Notes under the pieces: generated by a model | Databases searched by the model: none | Seen by the model: only the letters and a program-made list of their open reading frames with translations | Told to the model about the DNA's origin: nothing | Position numbers and translations under genes: made by a program | Shown here: piece after piece, positions 1 to 13,897 of the stretch | Position numbering within the stretch: the stretch's first letter is position 1 | How the letters are laid out: each line of letters opens with the position of its first letter | Origin: Protonemura montana | Taxonomy: Eukaryota > Arthropoda > Insecta > Plecoptera > Nemouridae | NCBI GenBank assembly: GCA_947568835.1 | Contig: OX387610.1 | Location: 15,543,001 to 15,607,000 of the forward strand | Direction: 5' to 3' | Length of the DNA stretch: 64,000 nt

Positions 1-2394
1 TCTCTAGACATTGCAAGTGCCATTCATCGTGTTGCATCTCTCTCATCTGCTATTGGCTAATACTCCACTTCTAAATTAGCATTGAATGGTTGTATCCTAT
101 GAGTGAACCGATACATTTTGTTATTTACGTGGCGTCGGCGCTGGCTGGATCTAGATTGTTCTATTTAAAATGTCTCTAATTTATCTCTTTATTTATTTGA
201 AACGCCACCTGCTCGTGACAGTTTCTGTGCTTTCCTCAACCGACGGCTAATTTAGTGACACAAGTGAGAAACAAGTCGAGTATCTTTCATACACGAATGT
301 CATGGGAAGACATGGTCGCAGCCGCTATAACGGTCAATAATTGTCGAGAGTTGAGTTGTAATGAAAACCGTATAAATTGTTGTTGTTGTTAAAAATTTCT
401 ATTTAACAGCGAAGAATTATTTACTTGCCACCAATTCTTTTATCTTTCCTATGTTAACAATTTATTTAATTTTTTAATTTTTGTGCCCGCCAAATTCTGC
501 CAAAAACGTATACTAGTTCTTCACAACCTTCTTTGGCCACTTGGACCTTCTGAGGTCGCGCTGCTAGGATCGTGACCAACTCACTGCAGTTGTCTGTTGA
601 GGTCAACTAGATCTCGATTTTTCACATCGGTTCACCAAGCTCTGGGCGAACTTCGAAGCTACATCCAATTATGTTTTGGTGGCAAGACGTTTCATAACTT
701 TATCGAACACCAAAATGTTCCGACACGATTGTTTCCGGTCTCTCATCGAATCGTGGCCCCGTTTGTACGAGCAGGGCAAGGTACATATCAAGTTGTCTGT
801 ACCTCATAATTGTACTGCAGCCCGGATGGCAGGCAGTTGGACGTGTAGGTCCATTGTTTGGTCAACAACCCGCTATCTTAGTTCCTTGTATGAAGTTGTA
901 CGTCCTGACTTCTAGACTTCAACAAAAATACAACCCTGCTATGAGTTGTTTTACAGACTTGGGGCAACTCTTTCCCGATGAGAGCAATTATCGTTAAAGT
1001 GCATTAAATTTAAATTCAGCTTTCGTCAAACAAAGCATCGGGCAATGCAGACTCTCGGACGGAGTCATACTGCGACAGAATCAAGTCATGACCGGGCAAA
1101 GTCAGTTTCGGTGACTGTCCATCACCGATCTGTTTCGTCGGAACCATTTTGTTCGAGGCAGAGGAGTCCCTTCGATTCCAGGAGCCACTGCAGCCGTGCA
1201 TTGATCATGCGCTCGAGGTGTTTGGATGCAGCTCGTCAATGCAATCGGCCTGTGGCTAGAAGGTTCGGACTTGTCCTTTGCAGGCTTTAATATCGGAATG
1301 ATGGCAGAGGCCCTTCATTGGGCCGGGAAACAACCATGGAGCCATATCTTGTTCAGTAGTGTCGGAAGATATGACTAGGCTCCGGATGAAAGGTGTTTCC
1401 GATCAAAGCTAGGTGAAGTGTTTTTTTTGCTTTCATACCACCTTATGCTTTCATCCGGAGGTTTCTGTTGGCTTTCGTACGCAACGCAATAAAATTATAA
1501 TTTTGAATTTTGCCTTGGTTGCTACTGGCAACGCGTAGTGGACCAAACGCTCCAATGGCTGGACACTCTTCGACCGGTGCATGCGATTTCTCAGGACTAT
1601 TTATTTAAATTAAAAATTACAAGTGAATGAACACATAACCTAACAAATTATACTGTAAGGTGTCGTCTTAAAGGCTTGTAATCTTGACATAATGCGAATG
1701 CACGGGTTGAATAGCTGGCGTATGACGGATGCTTCCTTGTGGCTGTCAGATGAATGTTAGCAACACCGATGAAATCTTCGGCTTGTGTAGCGTGATGGTG
1801 GTATTGGCTCCTTCTTGTTGTATTGGTTCCTTTTGTCAGCATATGCTATGGCCAGGTACGAGTACACTTTTATGGCAGGTCCTGTACAAATAAGTCACGT
1901 CCGGCATCGAGTTGGGTTCTCTCTGTTAGACCACACGTTTCATGGCACATTATTTCCATCGTTTGTTTCTCTTGTAGATTCTCCAGCAACTCATGAATCT
2001 TTTGCTTTGCAAAGCCATCTCTTTCCCTCAATGGAAACAGAGGAAACCTTTTTAAATTAGCTGAGTTTTAATAAATAATGAATATTAATTGTCATTTATT
2101 TGTCCTGTGAATCACACACATTATATTTTAAAATGCTAAGTTTAATTAGTTAGTTTAATTAGTTAGTTTTTAATTAATTATTAATTAAATGATTTACATT
2201 CAGTCTCTTCATACTTTCCACACATTCATATTTTACAAAATTTGTTTATTTTAATAAATATTTATCAATAAGATATGATTTTAGCAGCCCTTGTAAGCCA
2301 TGGTACTTATGAACTTCTTATAAAACTGGTGCTTATGGCTTTTTAGTCTAGGCTCACTTTTGGTCCTAGTGTCATATGGGCGTTGTTAACGTGG

Positions 2395-2405
2395 TATATA
2401 TAAAT
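2395..2405 (+). promoter_or_regulatory. Possible TATA-type core promoter in the duplicated unit
   Basis: A TATATATAAAT stretch is followed by a GC-richer leader-like segment. The same motif is conserved in copy 2 at 20243-20253, where it is preceded by an E-box-like CACGTG. No gene is recognised downstream, so this is only a candidate; AT-rich DNA yields such motifs by chance. Confidence 0.2.
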
Positions 2406-5400
2406 GCAGGGTAACGTCATTGCTGCAAATACCGTGGGGCTGATTGCACAAATCGAAGAGTCAGGTGTGACGGGGTCGGGCAAGTTGAAAATCCATCTTG
2501 TATTTTTTTTTTATTGAATACTGACAAGTGCATTGCAATTGTATGGGCCTTATATTCTAGAAAAGAGGTAGTAAGACCTTCGTGTCTTACTCAAAGGATT
2601 TTAATCACAATTTTTTTCTCAGGCGCAAAATATTATTCGACGCGCCTATAAACCCCAATATTTATTTAGTAAAGCATCTTGTAGCCAATGTGCAGACTAG
2701 AAAGTTGGGATGCATCCTTGCTTTTCTGATTGATGGCCCCGGAAAGTGGTCATTGTGCCATCAGTTCGATTATCAACTCTTGACGAATCACAATGTTGAA
2801 TACTTGCTCGTAAGAAATCTGTGAAACACCACATCAGAGAAGTCCGGAATTCTTCTCTCTACGCAATTTGTCTCCAGTATATATGTGGTCTGACAGCTCC
2901 TGAGTGAAGCGAGTTAAAATTATGTTTATTTTCATTTGTTATTGAACTCAATTTAAATTTTTTTGAATGGACTATCATTTTTAAGTTGAATTCTTTTTTG
3001 TTTTGCTTGTGGACCTGATAAGCCAGCTACGTTCAGTGAAGTAAGGTTCAGCAGAGTTGAACAATCCAAGTGAGACGTTGGATCTATCCATGGAATACTC
3101 TCCCTTCATGTTGTCTGCAAGCTGACTCTCCTGTTGAGTCTGACAGTTTCAACCGCAGTTCTGTATTGTTCCATCGATGCTTCAAGCCGCGCGATCTTCT
3201 TGTGTGGCAAAAAGTAGCTCTTCGAGGATACCTGAGACCGCAGGTACAAGAAAGTTGAGTAAAACAATTGATTGAAAACAAAACACTGGGTCGAGCACAA
3301 TTGTTTCCGAATGCTCGGTGCAGCTTTTGTAATAGCGCCATCGAACAGTATAAGGTCGATGCAAGCCAAGTGTTAAAGCAACACATAACCAAAGTTGACC
3401 AAACTTCAGAGCTTACACTTGAAGACAATCTGGAATAATCTTTGGAATATAAAGTACATTTTCAACAAATGTTTTGAAGATTTCCGCGGCATTATACAAG
3501 CAACAGTGGTCCGATCCCCTTGGGTCATATATCGGACGTATATATTGGTCCAGACTGACGACCAGGGCACCCAGTAGAACAGGGTTGCATTAGGCACTCA
3601 CTGGCGTTCGAGACACGGGACCAAGATCTCCAAGCTCCTCCGGCAATATAAATTGCCATGCCATGGCGTGTGGTGCGGCTAGCGCCTGCTTGGGACCTTC
3701 TGCATGGCCAGGCGCGGAACACAGCCTTACTCTATTGGCTTGGAAAAAATATTTTATTTGCTGTGGCAGCGATTCTAGGTCTGAGAACACCAAGATGGTT
3801 TTTGCTGTTTTTTTTTCTAGTGCCTTGTATCTTGACATGTTTTTTGAGGTACACTGGTTCTTTGCTATCCAGCGTAGAGGTGTTTGTAAGGAGGCGTGCA
3901 ATGCCAACCCAGTTTTACTATGTTCCTATTGAAAGTGCGTCTAAAATTGACATGTTTGTGAATCTACTTAGCACTACGCTTGTAGTCTTTACCCTGTCAG
4001 CCATGGACCACGATTTGTGTAACGCGCCAATATCTCGGCGCTGTCTCGTGCAGGGATTCTCTGACTGATCATGTTGCTTCGTTAAACAGCACGCCTCGCG
4101 TGGCGCTGTCTGGTACTGCGACCATTTTGTAGACAGTCTAGGTAAACGCACAGCCAGATGTAACTGGTGGACAAATCAAGTTATAAATAATTCATTTATA
4201 TACTTTGTGTTTTTTTGATGTGAATTGCTTTGCTTTTGTTTGTCGCATCTTGCCAACAACTTGGTGCGGATACAGAGAAAGCTGTCATGTTTTTGATATC
4301 AAACCTTCTTAATGGAGTTACTATTTATTTGTGGTGCTAAACGAAGCACTGTTTAATTGAAGTCACAAATTTAGACACCAAAGTATCAGCGAAATTGATC
4401 TTTGTCCGGTTATTGCTTCTTCAGCTAGCACTACTGGCAGGTCTAGGTTTTGCAGTTCATGCCTTAGCTAAATAATTTTAATAAATAAATAAAAATAAAT
4501 TACTACAATTTCCTAACTTTTGTGTTTTTGACAGTCAAAACATGAGAAAAATACACCAAATTATGCACGAAAACTAAGCTATTCACTCCAAAGTAAGTTG
4601 TGGAAGATGCTTTTTTGATTTCCACCAATTTTTATTAGTAGTGTCTTGCGTTTCAAAACTCATAACGTCGTGGTTCTTGGTTAGCTGTCGATTCAGTTAA
4701 TTTTTGGCATACGTTTCTTGTATTTGTTTGCCCACGGTCTTGAGTTGCGTTGCAAAAATAATCAGTAACGGAAGTAGAAATTTTCTTCGATCCCCGTTTA
4801 TGATTTATTTAGGATGGATGATTGAGTTCGCGTTTAGGTGGAATACAGAATAGTTCACTTAAAGTTTTCTTTTGCCGAAACTAGCTTTCCGGTTGTAGAT
4901 TGTGCCACATCCCAAACTTCCAGAAATACCCCAGTTGTCAAGTCTGCATGCCATCATGCAAGTCATGCACGATGGCTGCTTGCCATCTTCAAGTCTCCGG
5001 AATCGAAAATACTGTCTGTACAAGACGGCGTCTATCCATTGGTTATGTATCTCCTACATTTCCTCCACGCGAAGAGTTACCAGCTCTGTTGAGATGCAGG
5101 ACACCACCTCTTTGAGGTTGTGCCCTTAAACTGTTTGCATTTCACATGATGGCAGTTATAACCAGTTGGTCGGATTACTATCGCAGAATCGCGTGCATTA
5201 TCACCATGTGGTTTCTCTCATAAAGCGATAATTACTGGAATGAAACTCGTATTCAGAGCCATTTGGTGAATGCAAACTCGTAGTGAGCGAAGAACGCGAG
5301 GCTCACTTGCACTTCCGATTTCTCTACTATGAAAACATAATTATTCCCACATGGGTATGTGGCAATAAATTTTGTAATTGTCCGACTACGACAGCTCGAT

Positions 5401-5451
5401 TTGACGGTCCTCCTATTGCTCAATAAAAGAAACGCCAGCTAGCGTGCAGTC

Positions 5452-7769
5452 TTAAGGCCCATCATTCCCGCGGGTAAAATCGTTAAAAATGGGTCTCAAA
5501 CGGGTATATAGTGTTTGTATTATGTTAATGACAAGGAAAATTAAGTGCCGGAAAATTGGTGAGTTTTCCGGGCAAATTAAAAATCAAATCCTTTGTACAA
5601 GGCAGCACCGCAAAAATATGAGTTAAAGAGTCCGCGATTTTTTTCCGTAGTGCCTGAACTTGCTTTTCTTAGACAAACAATTTTGGTAGTCACAGCTAAA
5701 AAATTGATTGAGATATCAATTTTCAAAAACTCTTTTATTAATCTCAAAAAGTTCCTGGTTTTAAACAGATCATCAGTTGCACAAAAAGTGATCCATTGAA
5801 CTAATGAAAAGAATGTCTTAAAGCCTTAAGTATGCAGATTTCAAATATGTGTGTTTCATCGCGATCGGTCAAACGATGTAGGTTCTGTGTTGTACAAGGT
5901 AAGTGCTTGCGAGGCACTACTTTTTGGGCTCGTCGAACCTGGAAACATTGCATATTGCATACATACAGGCTGATGCTAGTGCCCGCTAGCATCCGATGCC
6001 AGCTACTTCGAGCGCGACCTTGCAGTCTTTCATGAGGCAGGAGAGTCTGCTAGTGGTCTTATCGCTGTAATCCTCGACTGGAATTTTTTAAATTCCCTAT
6101 GAATGAGCTGAGATTTATAAACATAGCACGCGATTTCAGAATGTGTAACAAGTATGATATGCCCACCAGACTTCAATTCCTCATTATTATTTTGCCATTA
6201 TTTTGCGAAGGAGCGGGAGCAGTTAGACGTGTATGTGTTCAGTATGTGCCAACTATTCGTTCATTGAACACTGTATCTTTGGTTGTACCTACTGTTGTCG
6301 GTTCCTCGTGAGTTGCGAAAGTGTTCGAGTAAGTTTGCAACTGCAGGTAGTTGCAATTTGTGTCCAGTGCAAAGTGAAAAAAGTGATAAATGTTTCCTAA
6401 GCGACCTCGTGCAAGGCTAAGCAGACCGCGGAAGCGTACGAAACGCGCCAGAACTCGCACTCGAATATAAAATATTTCCATTTGCCACATTCAAATTTCA
6501 ATTGTCAAGTGTTGTACAACAACAAACACCAAAAAAGAAACGACTGTGCAAACGACCTTGATCTTTTAAAACGATCTTTTAAAAAGATCGTGGACAATCC
6601 GATTGCAATCGCATTAAAAGATCGTGAGATACAAAAAAGATCGCGATCAGATCGGAGATCACTGAAAAAAGTCCTTTTAAAAGATCCTTTCCCAACTATG
6701 ACGCCAAATTAGTGCATGCGGCTTGCCATCAACAACGGATTCAAACATATAATTGTGCATTTTTGCAACGTCGAACTTGTCCTAGTTCCCTTCATACGTT
6801 ACTTTCTATAGCCCACGAGTGTGTCCGTGAGGGGACAATCACGGCTGAAAATCTTATATGATGCGAATTTATCTCTATTATGAGTGGTGCTCCATACTCT
6901 GTGTAATATACGCAAATTTTAACGCGTACATTTCTTTCGCACGAATAAAAGTTCTTGCGATTGCGTTGAGTGGTCAATGGAGAGATTGGATTTTACCGCA
7001 TTGGAATGTGCGTAAGATTCTGGACATTTTTACCAGCGGCATCTCACGAGGTTTTTTATTCCTCGGTCAAAATTGACTCTGAAGTTCGTTCAAAAAACGA
7101 TCATCAGTTACGAGTCGATGCAGTTACGATAGTAATCACCAAATAATTGAAATCAAGAAATCAATTGATTTTAAATGTATTAATTTTTATCTCCTCTAAG
7201 AATTTTGCTGAGTATTTTAAAGCCTCGCTTCAAGCGCAGAGCAATGAAAACATGAGTCCTGCGATAAGAAGGCTTAGCGAATAGCGATGACTCATTGCAA
7301 GGATACGAGAAATCATTATTTTACAGCGCGCGAACGCACTTGGCGTTCCGCATTTCTTGTGCTAGAAAATCGATTGAAATTGATTTGAAATCTGGATGTT
7401 ATCACGAACTCAATGATATCAAGAAAATAATGAAACTCCCGATTTAGTAGGATTTTTGTTGTTGTTGCAATGGTTGGGGAATTACTTGATAAATAATAAT
7501 CCTTCGAGTGCGATAAGCCTGGTAGTGTTTACAACATGATATAATAAGCTCAATGGCTAGACTGAATTCTAGCAGTGGAATGAGAGGCAAGAAACAAGTG
7601 GGTAGAATAGTTCGACTTCGCAACTGGATAAAACCAGGAGCTTGCGAAATGAACGTCCTCTCGCTTTGAGAACTGAAACTCGACTAATATTAATATGGCA
7701 ACAGCCTGAAGTAGATCCACGTCCTACATATGGCAACAGCGGAGTGGGGATTGGCATGATACGCGTTAA
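5452..7769. mobile_element. TTAA-flanked 2.3 kb insertion
   Basis: Copy 1 contains ~2310 bp (5456-7765) between two TTAA tetranucleotides (5452-5455 and 7766-7769) where copy 2 has one TTAA (23301-23304). That is a clean target duplication of the kind made by piggyBac and Kolobok-type elements. The ends match only weakly when inverted (a shared ATCAT core), so the superfamily is not fixed. No transposase is recognisable among the short ORFs inside. A block at 6490-6702 resembles an hAT-type end found again at 25412-25626, so the insert is itself composite. Confidence 0.6.
6490..6702. repeat. GATC-rich subterminal block of an hAT-like element, copy A
   Basis: This ~210 bp block aligns by eye with 25412-25626. 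Both hold many copies of AAAGATC/GATCTTTT in both orientations and finish with CCCAACTATG. Dense short subterminal repeats next to an inverted terminus are typical of hAT transposase-binding regions. The second copy lies ~0.6 kb from an hAT coding relic, which supports the assignment. No opposite terminus was found. Confidence 0.5.
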
Positions 7770-8883
7770 GTAGGAGTGCTGGTTCTTTATTTCAATGCAG
7801 TGCGACGCGTGCGGATAGGAGTTTGTACGATAAGCAATATCCAATCGTCCCAGCTGGATTCATGTGATCTAGTCTAGGAATATCGAGCGGCTATCTCTTC
7901 AAATAGAGAAGTTAGGATATTCGGTGTTATATAAAGCTGAAATTTTGATATTATGTGCATAACACCATGACACAACTATTGTCACAAACCCGGACAAAAA
8001 ATTTTCATCGGAAGACATTCAAAAAAATTACCAAAGTCAAAATTTCTTAAAAAATGAAAATTTCTTAAAAGTTGAATAAGTATGTCATTTTTGAATTTAT
8101 AAACGTCTAGTTTCCGCAGAAGCCTAGGCATTAATACGTTATATCGATGCCGTTTTTAAAAAACATCAAAAAGTTTTTTCTAACCTATGATATGAGCCAA
8201 AAAGTAGCTAAAAAAACGCAAAAAAAATATATACCACTTTTCACTTAATGCCACGGGACTAAATATTGGCCAAATGTTATAAAACGAGTTTGTGAAGATA
8301 GCTGAAATCATTGTCTACAAGACTGCAGATCTAACTTTTTGAACACGTCAAGTTGACAACAGAGATTTTTGCTTTTCCCTACGAGAGGTAACTCTTGGCG
8401 CGCTGCCAAGCGCCGATAAGCCGTGCGGCTGGCTAGCAAATAGCATGCTATTGCTTGGAACGCTCTTGATACATCCATGCGTGCGTACATCATTGAAGCG
8501 TTTCTTCGTCGGCATTGTCGATCATGTCACTATAGGCATTGTAGCATTCCCTATCACACCTGCATACGTCGATGCATCCAATTCCATTGCTATTGCACGT
8601 GCAAGTGGGGTTTATGCTGCAGGATTTCTTGGACTTGATTGAAATTTTGCAACGTTTCCATGGCTGTTTGACCCTCGAAATATACAGGTAAGACGAACTT
8701 TCTGCCCAGGCTCTGACACCAGCCACTGTCTTCGGGACCTATCACCACAAATAATAAAAATAATAATAAGAAGAAGAAAAATAGAGACGACATTTAAATT
8801 CTAGTTCAAAAACCTCTGATAGCTTTGAATATTACTTTGGCAAACTTAAGCCACATTTTTGGAAATTGCACGTGCGAGTTTAC

Positions 8884-9129
8884 CTAAGTGCTACATTGCC
8901 ATGCAGCTCGTCGAAGGTGCTGATGAAATGCCCCTTCGCTCGGGAGTATTTTGGCAATTGAGATAGGTCGCGACACTGATATCTTAAAACGCAGCGCATT
9001 TAGCGAGTAATGATACTGTCGGAATTTCTTGTTTGTATCGTACAATTTAACCACCAAACTTCGAGCAGTGCTCACCTTTTCCAAAATGTCTGAAAAATTG
9101 GCCAAAAGTGACAACTCGTCTCGGGTCAT
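8884..9129 (-). pseudogene. Relic of an uncharacterised mobile-element protein (downstream fragment)
   Basis: The ~80-residue frame ends with LPSEGAFHQHLRRAAWQ. This resembles the LPPT...H..RA..Q motif that I recall from large uncharacterised proteins repeated across invertebrate genomes. It lies inside the 7870-11416 element, on the same strand as and downstream of 9465-9872. No catalytic domain can be shown, and the frame is open only locally. Confidence 0.35.
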
Positions 9130-9464
9130 TTTATTCAGTTGACGCCAGATCCTGTTTTTACCGATTCCGAAAAACGTTTAAAACAGTGTCACAGCCGGAC
9201 AGTGCATGGGGCTGCAGGTAAAGCGATGCTTATTGGGAGCCCAATTTTCAATGCAATTTCGTGTACAGGAATGAACCGATGTGCATAGGTGCTTTTCCCG
9301 ACTGATCCCGTTTTTGCTGATATAACAGCCCAATAGAAAGAAAATCTGAGCACATGATGCCTGGGAGGTTTCCTGTGCAATAGTGGAATGAGATGGTTTG
9401 GTCTTTGCTGTTGCTAATTAGTTTATTGTGTATTAAATACTTGTAGGTGACACGAACTTGCCAC

Positions 9465-9872
9465 TTAAGTGTCTACACCCTCAGCAATGAGGAATTCCCT
9501 GTATTTTTCGCAAACGTTGGGAATTGGTATAATTTTCCATCTCCTCATTTTATCCGAAATAAACGCTTGTGTGTTGACAGCAGCGCGATCGTATTGTGAG
9601 ACGGTTTGGACCTTTTTACATGCCTCTATGCTGTTAGCACTCAGATATTTCGACAAACAATCTGCATGGTAGCTGGCGTTTACCTCAAAGAGGGAACCGA
9701 ATGTCATTCGATTTAAAATTACCTCGTCATTTCTCTCTTTGGTTGCTTTCAATACATTTTCCCTAAGAGACTCCGGATTCATGTCAACGAGAGAAACTTT
9801 ACGTCCTGTCTTGTTTGTATCTGTTAATTGATGGATAATGAAACGGTATATGCTCCAGTCAAACTCTGGCAT
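9465..9872 (-). pseudogene. Relic ORF of the 3.5 kb inverted-repeat element
   Basis: A 135-residue frame has a YHADCLSKYL motif near residue 68, resembling the His/Cys N-terminal motif of a recurrent uncharacterised invertebrate mobile-element protein family. It is the longest frame in the 7870-11416 element and shares strand with 8884-9129, so both probably come from one protein gene. The start codon is unclear. I cannot assign a function; a transposase role is inferred only from location. Confidence 0.4.
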
Positions 9873-11862
9873 TGTTGAACGCGATACCCGTTTGTTTGGG
9901 GGTGGTGTTTCACCTCTGTTTAAGTTAGGGGACTCGAGCCTACGTTTTTTGCCATGTCAATATTTTTTTTGTTGGTGTACTGCTCTCTGCAACTTCCTTG
10001 CCTTGATATTTGTAAGGAAAAATTTGATACCCTTTCTTGCTTGCTTGATTTATTGTTCTTGCAATATCATTGTCTTTTGCTTATTAGACCCTTTTCTGTT
10101 ATATTAGGAACATTCTCGCTGGTTAGGAACGCTAACTGAAAAAAATTTCCAATACCTGTGGTGGAAATTATTTTTCTAGATTCTGTTGTGGAGGGTTCGC
10201 AGCTATCTCCTGTTTTCTCTGCTAAGTGAAAATAGTGAATAAAATTAACTGTCATGTTAACATGGATCTAGTATGAGGAAGCATGCATTACTACATACCC
10301 ATACGTATTGCTAGTTATTCCGTTTTGTAGGCGATCTTTTCACTTGCACAAATAAACAAAATCATTGCTGAGTAACTAGTGAATTAGTGAGTAAACAAGT
10401 GAGTTTACGCGCATTTTATTTATCTTCATGCCATTTGCATTCCATATATTTGGGAGAATTTTCAGAAATTATCAATAATATTCGTCGTCCTGCTTTGAAA
10501 GTGAGTAGGAAACTAACTGGCAAGCCAGCAAACTAACCCTGCAAGCCATCGAAACCCATGTCAAGTGGATATACCTCGACAAATCTGTTAGTCTTCTTGA
10601 AAATCATTATCTCGGATTCTGTAGATCCTCAAACCTCTGCACGTGGTTAAAACAGAGCAAGGTATGGTTGATATATTCGAATATATAACTTTTTTTTTTA
10701 TGTAAAAATCAAGAAACAGACCAAATTTACAGACAAAAAACAAAAAGCCTCGAATTTTAGGTAAATAATATGAAATCAAGTGCGGACCTAACGTAGTATC
10801 AAAGAGCCTGCGCACTCAACGCTAGTATGTCATTCAAAGCACCCTACGCATGCTATTTACCAGCCAGCCGCACGGCTTATCGGCGCTTGGCAGCGCGCCA
10901 AGAGTTACCTCTCGTAGGGAAAAGCAAAAATCTCAGTTGTGAACTTGACGTGTTCAAAAAGTTAGATCTGCAGTCTTGTAGACAATGAATTGAGCTATCT
11001 TTACAAACTCGTTTAATAACATTCGGCCAATATTTAGTCCCGTGGCATTAAGTGAAAAGTGGTATATTTTTTTTTTGCGTTTTTTTAGCTACTTTTTGGC
11101 TCATATCATAGGTTAGTAAAAACTTTTTGATGTTTTTTAAAAACGGTATCGATATAACGTATTAATGCCTAGGCTTCTGCGGAAACTAGACGTTTATAAA
11201 TTCAAAAATGACATACTTATTAAACTTTTAAGTAATTTTCATTTTTTAAGAAATTTTGACTTTGATAATTTTTTTGAATGTCTTCCGATGAAAATTTTTT
11301 GTCCGGGTTTGTGACAATAGTTGTGTCATGGTGTTATGCACATAATATCAAAATTTCAGCTTTATATAACACCGAATACGGACACGCCCCTTTTTGCCGT
11401 CGATATTCCTAGACTAATCAGGAAGTGTGGCAGAGAGAAACCAGCTCCCGGCTTGAACGGTTCTTTTGAACAGCTTTGGTAAGCCAATTATTGTTAACTT
11501 CCGACAAGTCACGACCTCCCACATTGCTAAGCGCGACCTTTCGGCCTAGCACAAGTAACAGTCAAAATTCTGCTCGTCGTCTTAACATCTTGTATACGAA
11601 TAAATGTGCCCACTGCAAACTATGTGAACTTTTTGTTCCGCCAAGATGTCATCATGTCCTCTTGAAGTCCACAAACCAGAACTTGACGGGAGCTTGGCAC
11701 AAATATAATGAGCGTCGAAGCATTTAGTTTCTACAATTCTGTAGGCTGGTGGGAGAGGGAGCGCGATTTTTCTTCCCACATTATCTGGCATCTGCATTGC
11801 CAATATTGTTATAAAATGGTGCTAGCTCTATTATCTGATATTTGTAGCAGATTGCCAGGCCG

Positions 11863-13897
11863 TAGAGAAACAAGGCACACATGAATAAGTGCTGCCATCC
11901 ACTGCCAGGGTATTTCACTGTCAGGGCTCACTTTCTCCAAGTCGTGTGAGGAGGAAGGGTCTGGTCGCCCTCACCGAGGCTCGGCCATCACCATGATTGA
12001 CCAACAGAGCTTAAAGTGTTTTTTTTGTCTTCGCTATTCAAGCTAGGAGTCAAAGTTGACTTGTTCGCCGTGGTTAGAAATTACTTGATGGTCTTGGCAC
12101 TTTCAACCAACCCTTTCAATATTTTTTTTCATCTAAAAGTAGAGAATCAATATTTTTTATTGTCCTATTTCTCTTTATGTAATAAGACGATTTATAAAAT
12201 GCAATGCCATATGGTTTTAGGTTTCCGGTGTAATAATTACTCTTTGTCAAGGTTGGTTTGTTGGCTTTTACAACGATATTTGACCATTGTGACCGTGGTT
12301 GGTTCTGTTTTGCTTGGAATTTTTCACTCATTTCACTGTATTTTACATCACTGGTAATATACCTGGTTCTGGCAGTGTTGTCACCGCTATCTCATCTTCT
12401 GGGGAAAGGTCTAACCATTCTTCTACGGGCTCCTCCTCTGTGTTGGCACCTTCTTTTCCCTTCTCAGTTTTGGCAGTGGTATATTTCTCAGCGGAAGATA
12501 ACTGCTATCGGAAAGATCTCCCGATGTTCACGCTTGTTTCGTGTTCTTGATAAGCTTGTTACGCTTAATGATCGATGTATTTAATGTTGATTCTAAATAA
12601 GTCCTCGGTTTTTGCTAATACTCGACCTAGTGTCGTTCGTAAATTTGACAACTTGTGTTTTCTGAAGACCCATCTATCTGTTCTGAATGTGTTCACCCAT
12701 CTATTCTGAAGACCCAGTCATCTTAACATTGTTGTATCAATTAAATTGTTGTAAAGGTCAGCATAGTGTTGTTGTGACATCATAAGCTTGATTTGTGTGA
12801 ATTGAACGTGATTACGTTAATTACACAAAGTTGTTCTTCACAAGAACTCGTGTTATTGCTGTAAGCGTCATCTCTCTTACTTGGGCCTCGGAACTGTCAA
12901 CCCAGCCATCTCTATTCTCCTCTCTGTTGGAACCTTTTCAGGTTTCCTTGGCGATGTATTTCTCAATAAGTTATCTCATGAGGATCCAAGTTTTTATCCC
13001 GGTAAACAGAACGGGTCTTGCCAAACTTCGAGCCTGCCTGGCAAATGTCGGTCTGGCAATTCTCTGTCTCTGGGCGAGATATTGTTTGCTGAACCATTAT
13101 TTACCTGCATTTTGCATTGATCAACCACCGCAGGATCGCCCGACCAGAAGTATCAGATCGTTTAAACTTTGAAAGGCCAACACTTTACAAGCATTCCTTG
13201 GATACAGTTTCCAATTTGTCGCGGTCTTCATGAAAATCGTTTTTATTTGCTTTAACAGAATCAGATCCGGTCCAAGTTTGCTGATTTTTTTCTGGAGTCT
13301 GATGTTTGCTAGAAGACCTTGTGGTTCATAAGGAAATTTCATTCCGTGATCGTATGGTTGGCAAAACGATTGAAATGAGTAAAAAATGTGTCACATGCAA
13401 TGGCGCGCGTGCCACCTAGATGTACTGTAACGGAAATTGATTTTGGATCCAGCGACTCTGACAATGTTTCCTTTGCATTTGTTTCTATTGAAATTCGTTT
13501 CCATGGAAACAATAAAAAACACAAACGTATTATTTATTGTGTACAATGAAAAGTTTTTACCTGAATAAACACACTTTGTACTCAACAACCTCCCGAAGTT
13601 TCACGGCGATCGGATGAACGGTGTGGTCCAGACAGACAGACATACATTCGTTTTTGTATATTTAGATTAAGTACATGACCAAACAAAATGGTGGGACAAA
13701 ATATTCCCAACAGTCGACAAAGTGTCAAGAGCAGGAAATCCAGCCTTCAAGTTGGCTGGCAGAGCGAACATTGCTTGCAATATAATAATATAATTTGCGT
13801 TTTTATTACTTTTGATTATATTGTACATTATATCTAAAGGATCGTCAGTAATCGATAGAAAGGCAGTACAATGGTAGTACAAGTTGGGTAGTAACAG
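11863..13897. mobile_element. Third insertion in duplication copy 1, unclassified
   Basis: Copy 2 runs directly from the sequence matching 11862 to that matching 13898; copy 1 has ~2 kb in between. CCG occurs at both junctions, a possible 3 bp duplication. No inverted ends are obvious. At 13590-13670 there is a tail-like segment with CAGACAGACAGACATACATT followed by TATATTTAGAT, similar to 3' ends of some RTE-like LINEs, so a composite insertion is likely. ORFs here (minus 12116-12331, plus 12831-13172) are not recognised. Confidence 0.5.

Larger units (their letters stand above)
7867..11419. mobile_element. 3.5 kb element with ~580 bp terminal inverted repeats and ATC target duplication
   Basis: Arms at about 7870-8450 and 10848-11416 are inverted copies of each other, beginning TAGTCTAGGAATATCGA at the left and ending with its complement at the right. 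Flanks are ATC at 7867-7869 and 11417-11419, whereas copy 2 of the duplication has a single ATC (23402-23404), so the insertion boundaries are certain. The interior (8451-10847) holds two minus-strand coding relics (8884-9129, 9465-9872) and a segment (~10090-10660) repeated at 41322-44120. A 3 bp duplication with such long inverted ends does not by itself fix a superfamily. Confidence 0.85.

Noticed and set aside
3084-4160. Overlapping 100-140 codon frames on both strands in the duplicated unit
   Set aside because: Kept in both copies only because the duplication is recent; no domains, overlapping frames on opposite strands, one copy frameshifted near 4065. A start-like exon on the minus strand near 21985-21840 was considered but lacks support.
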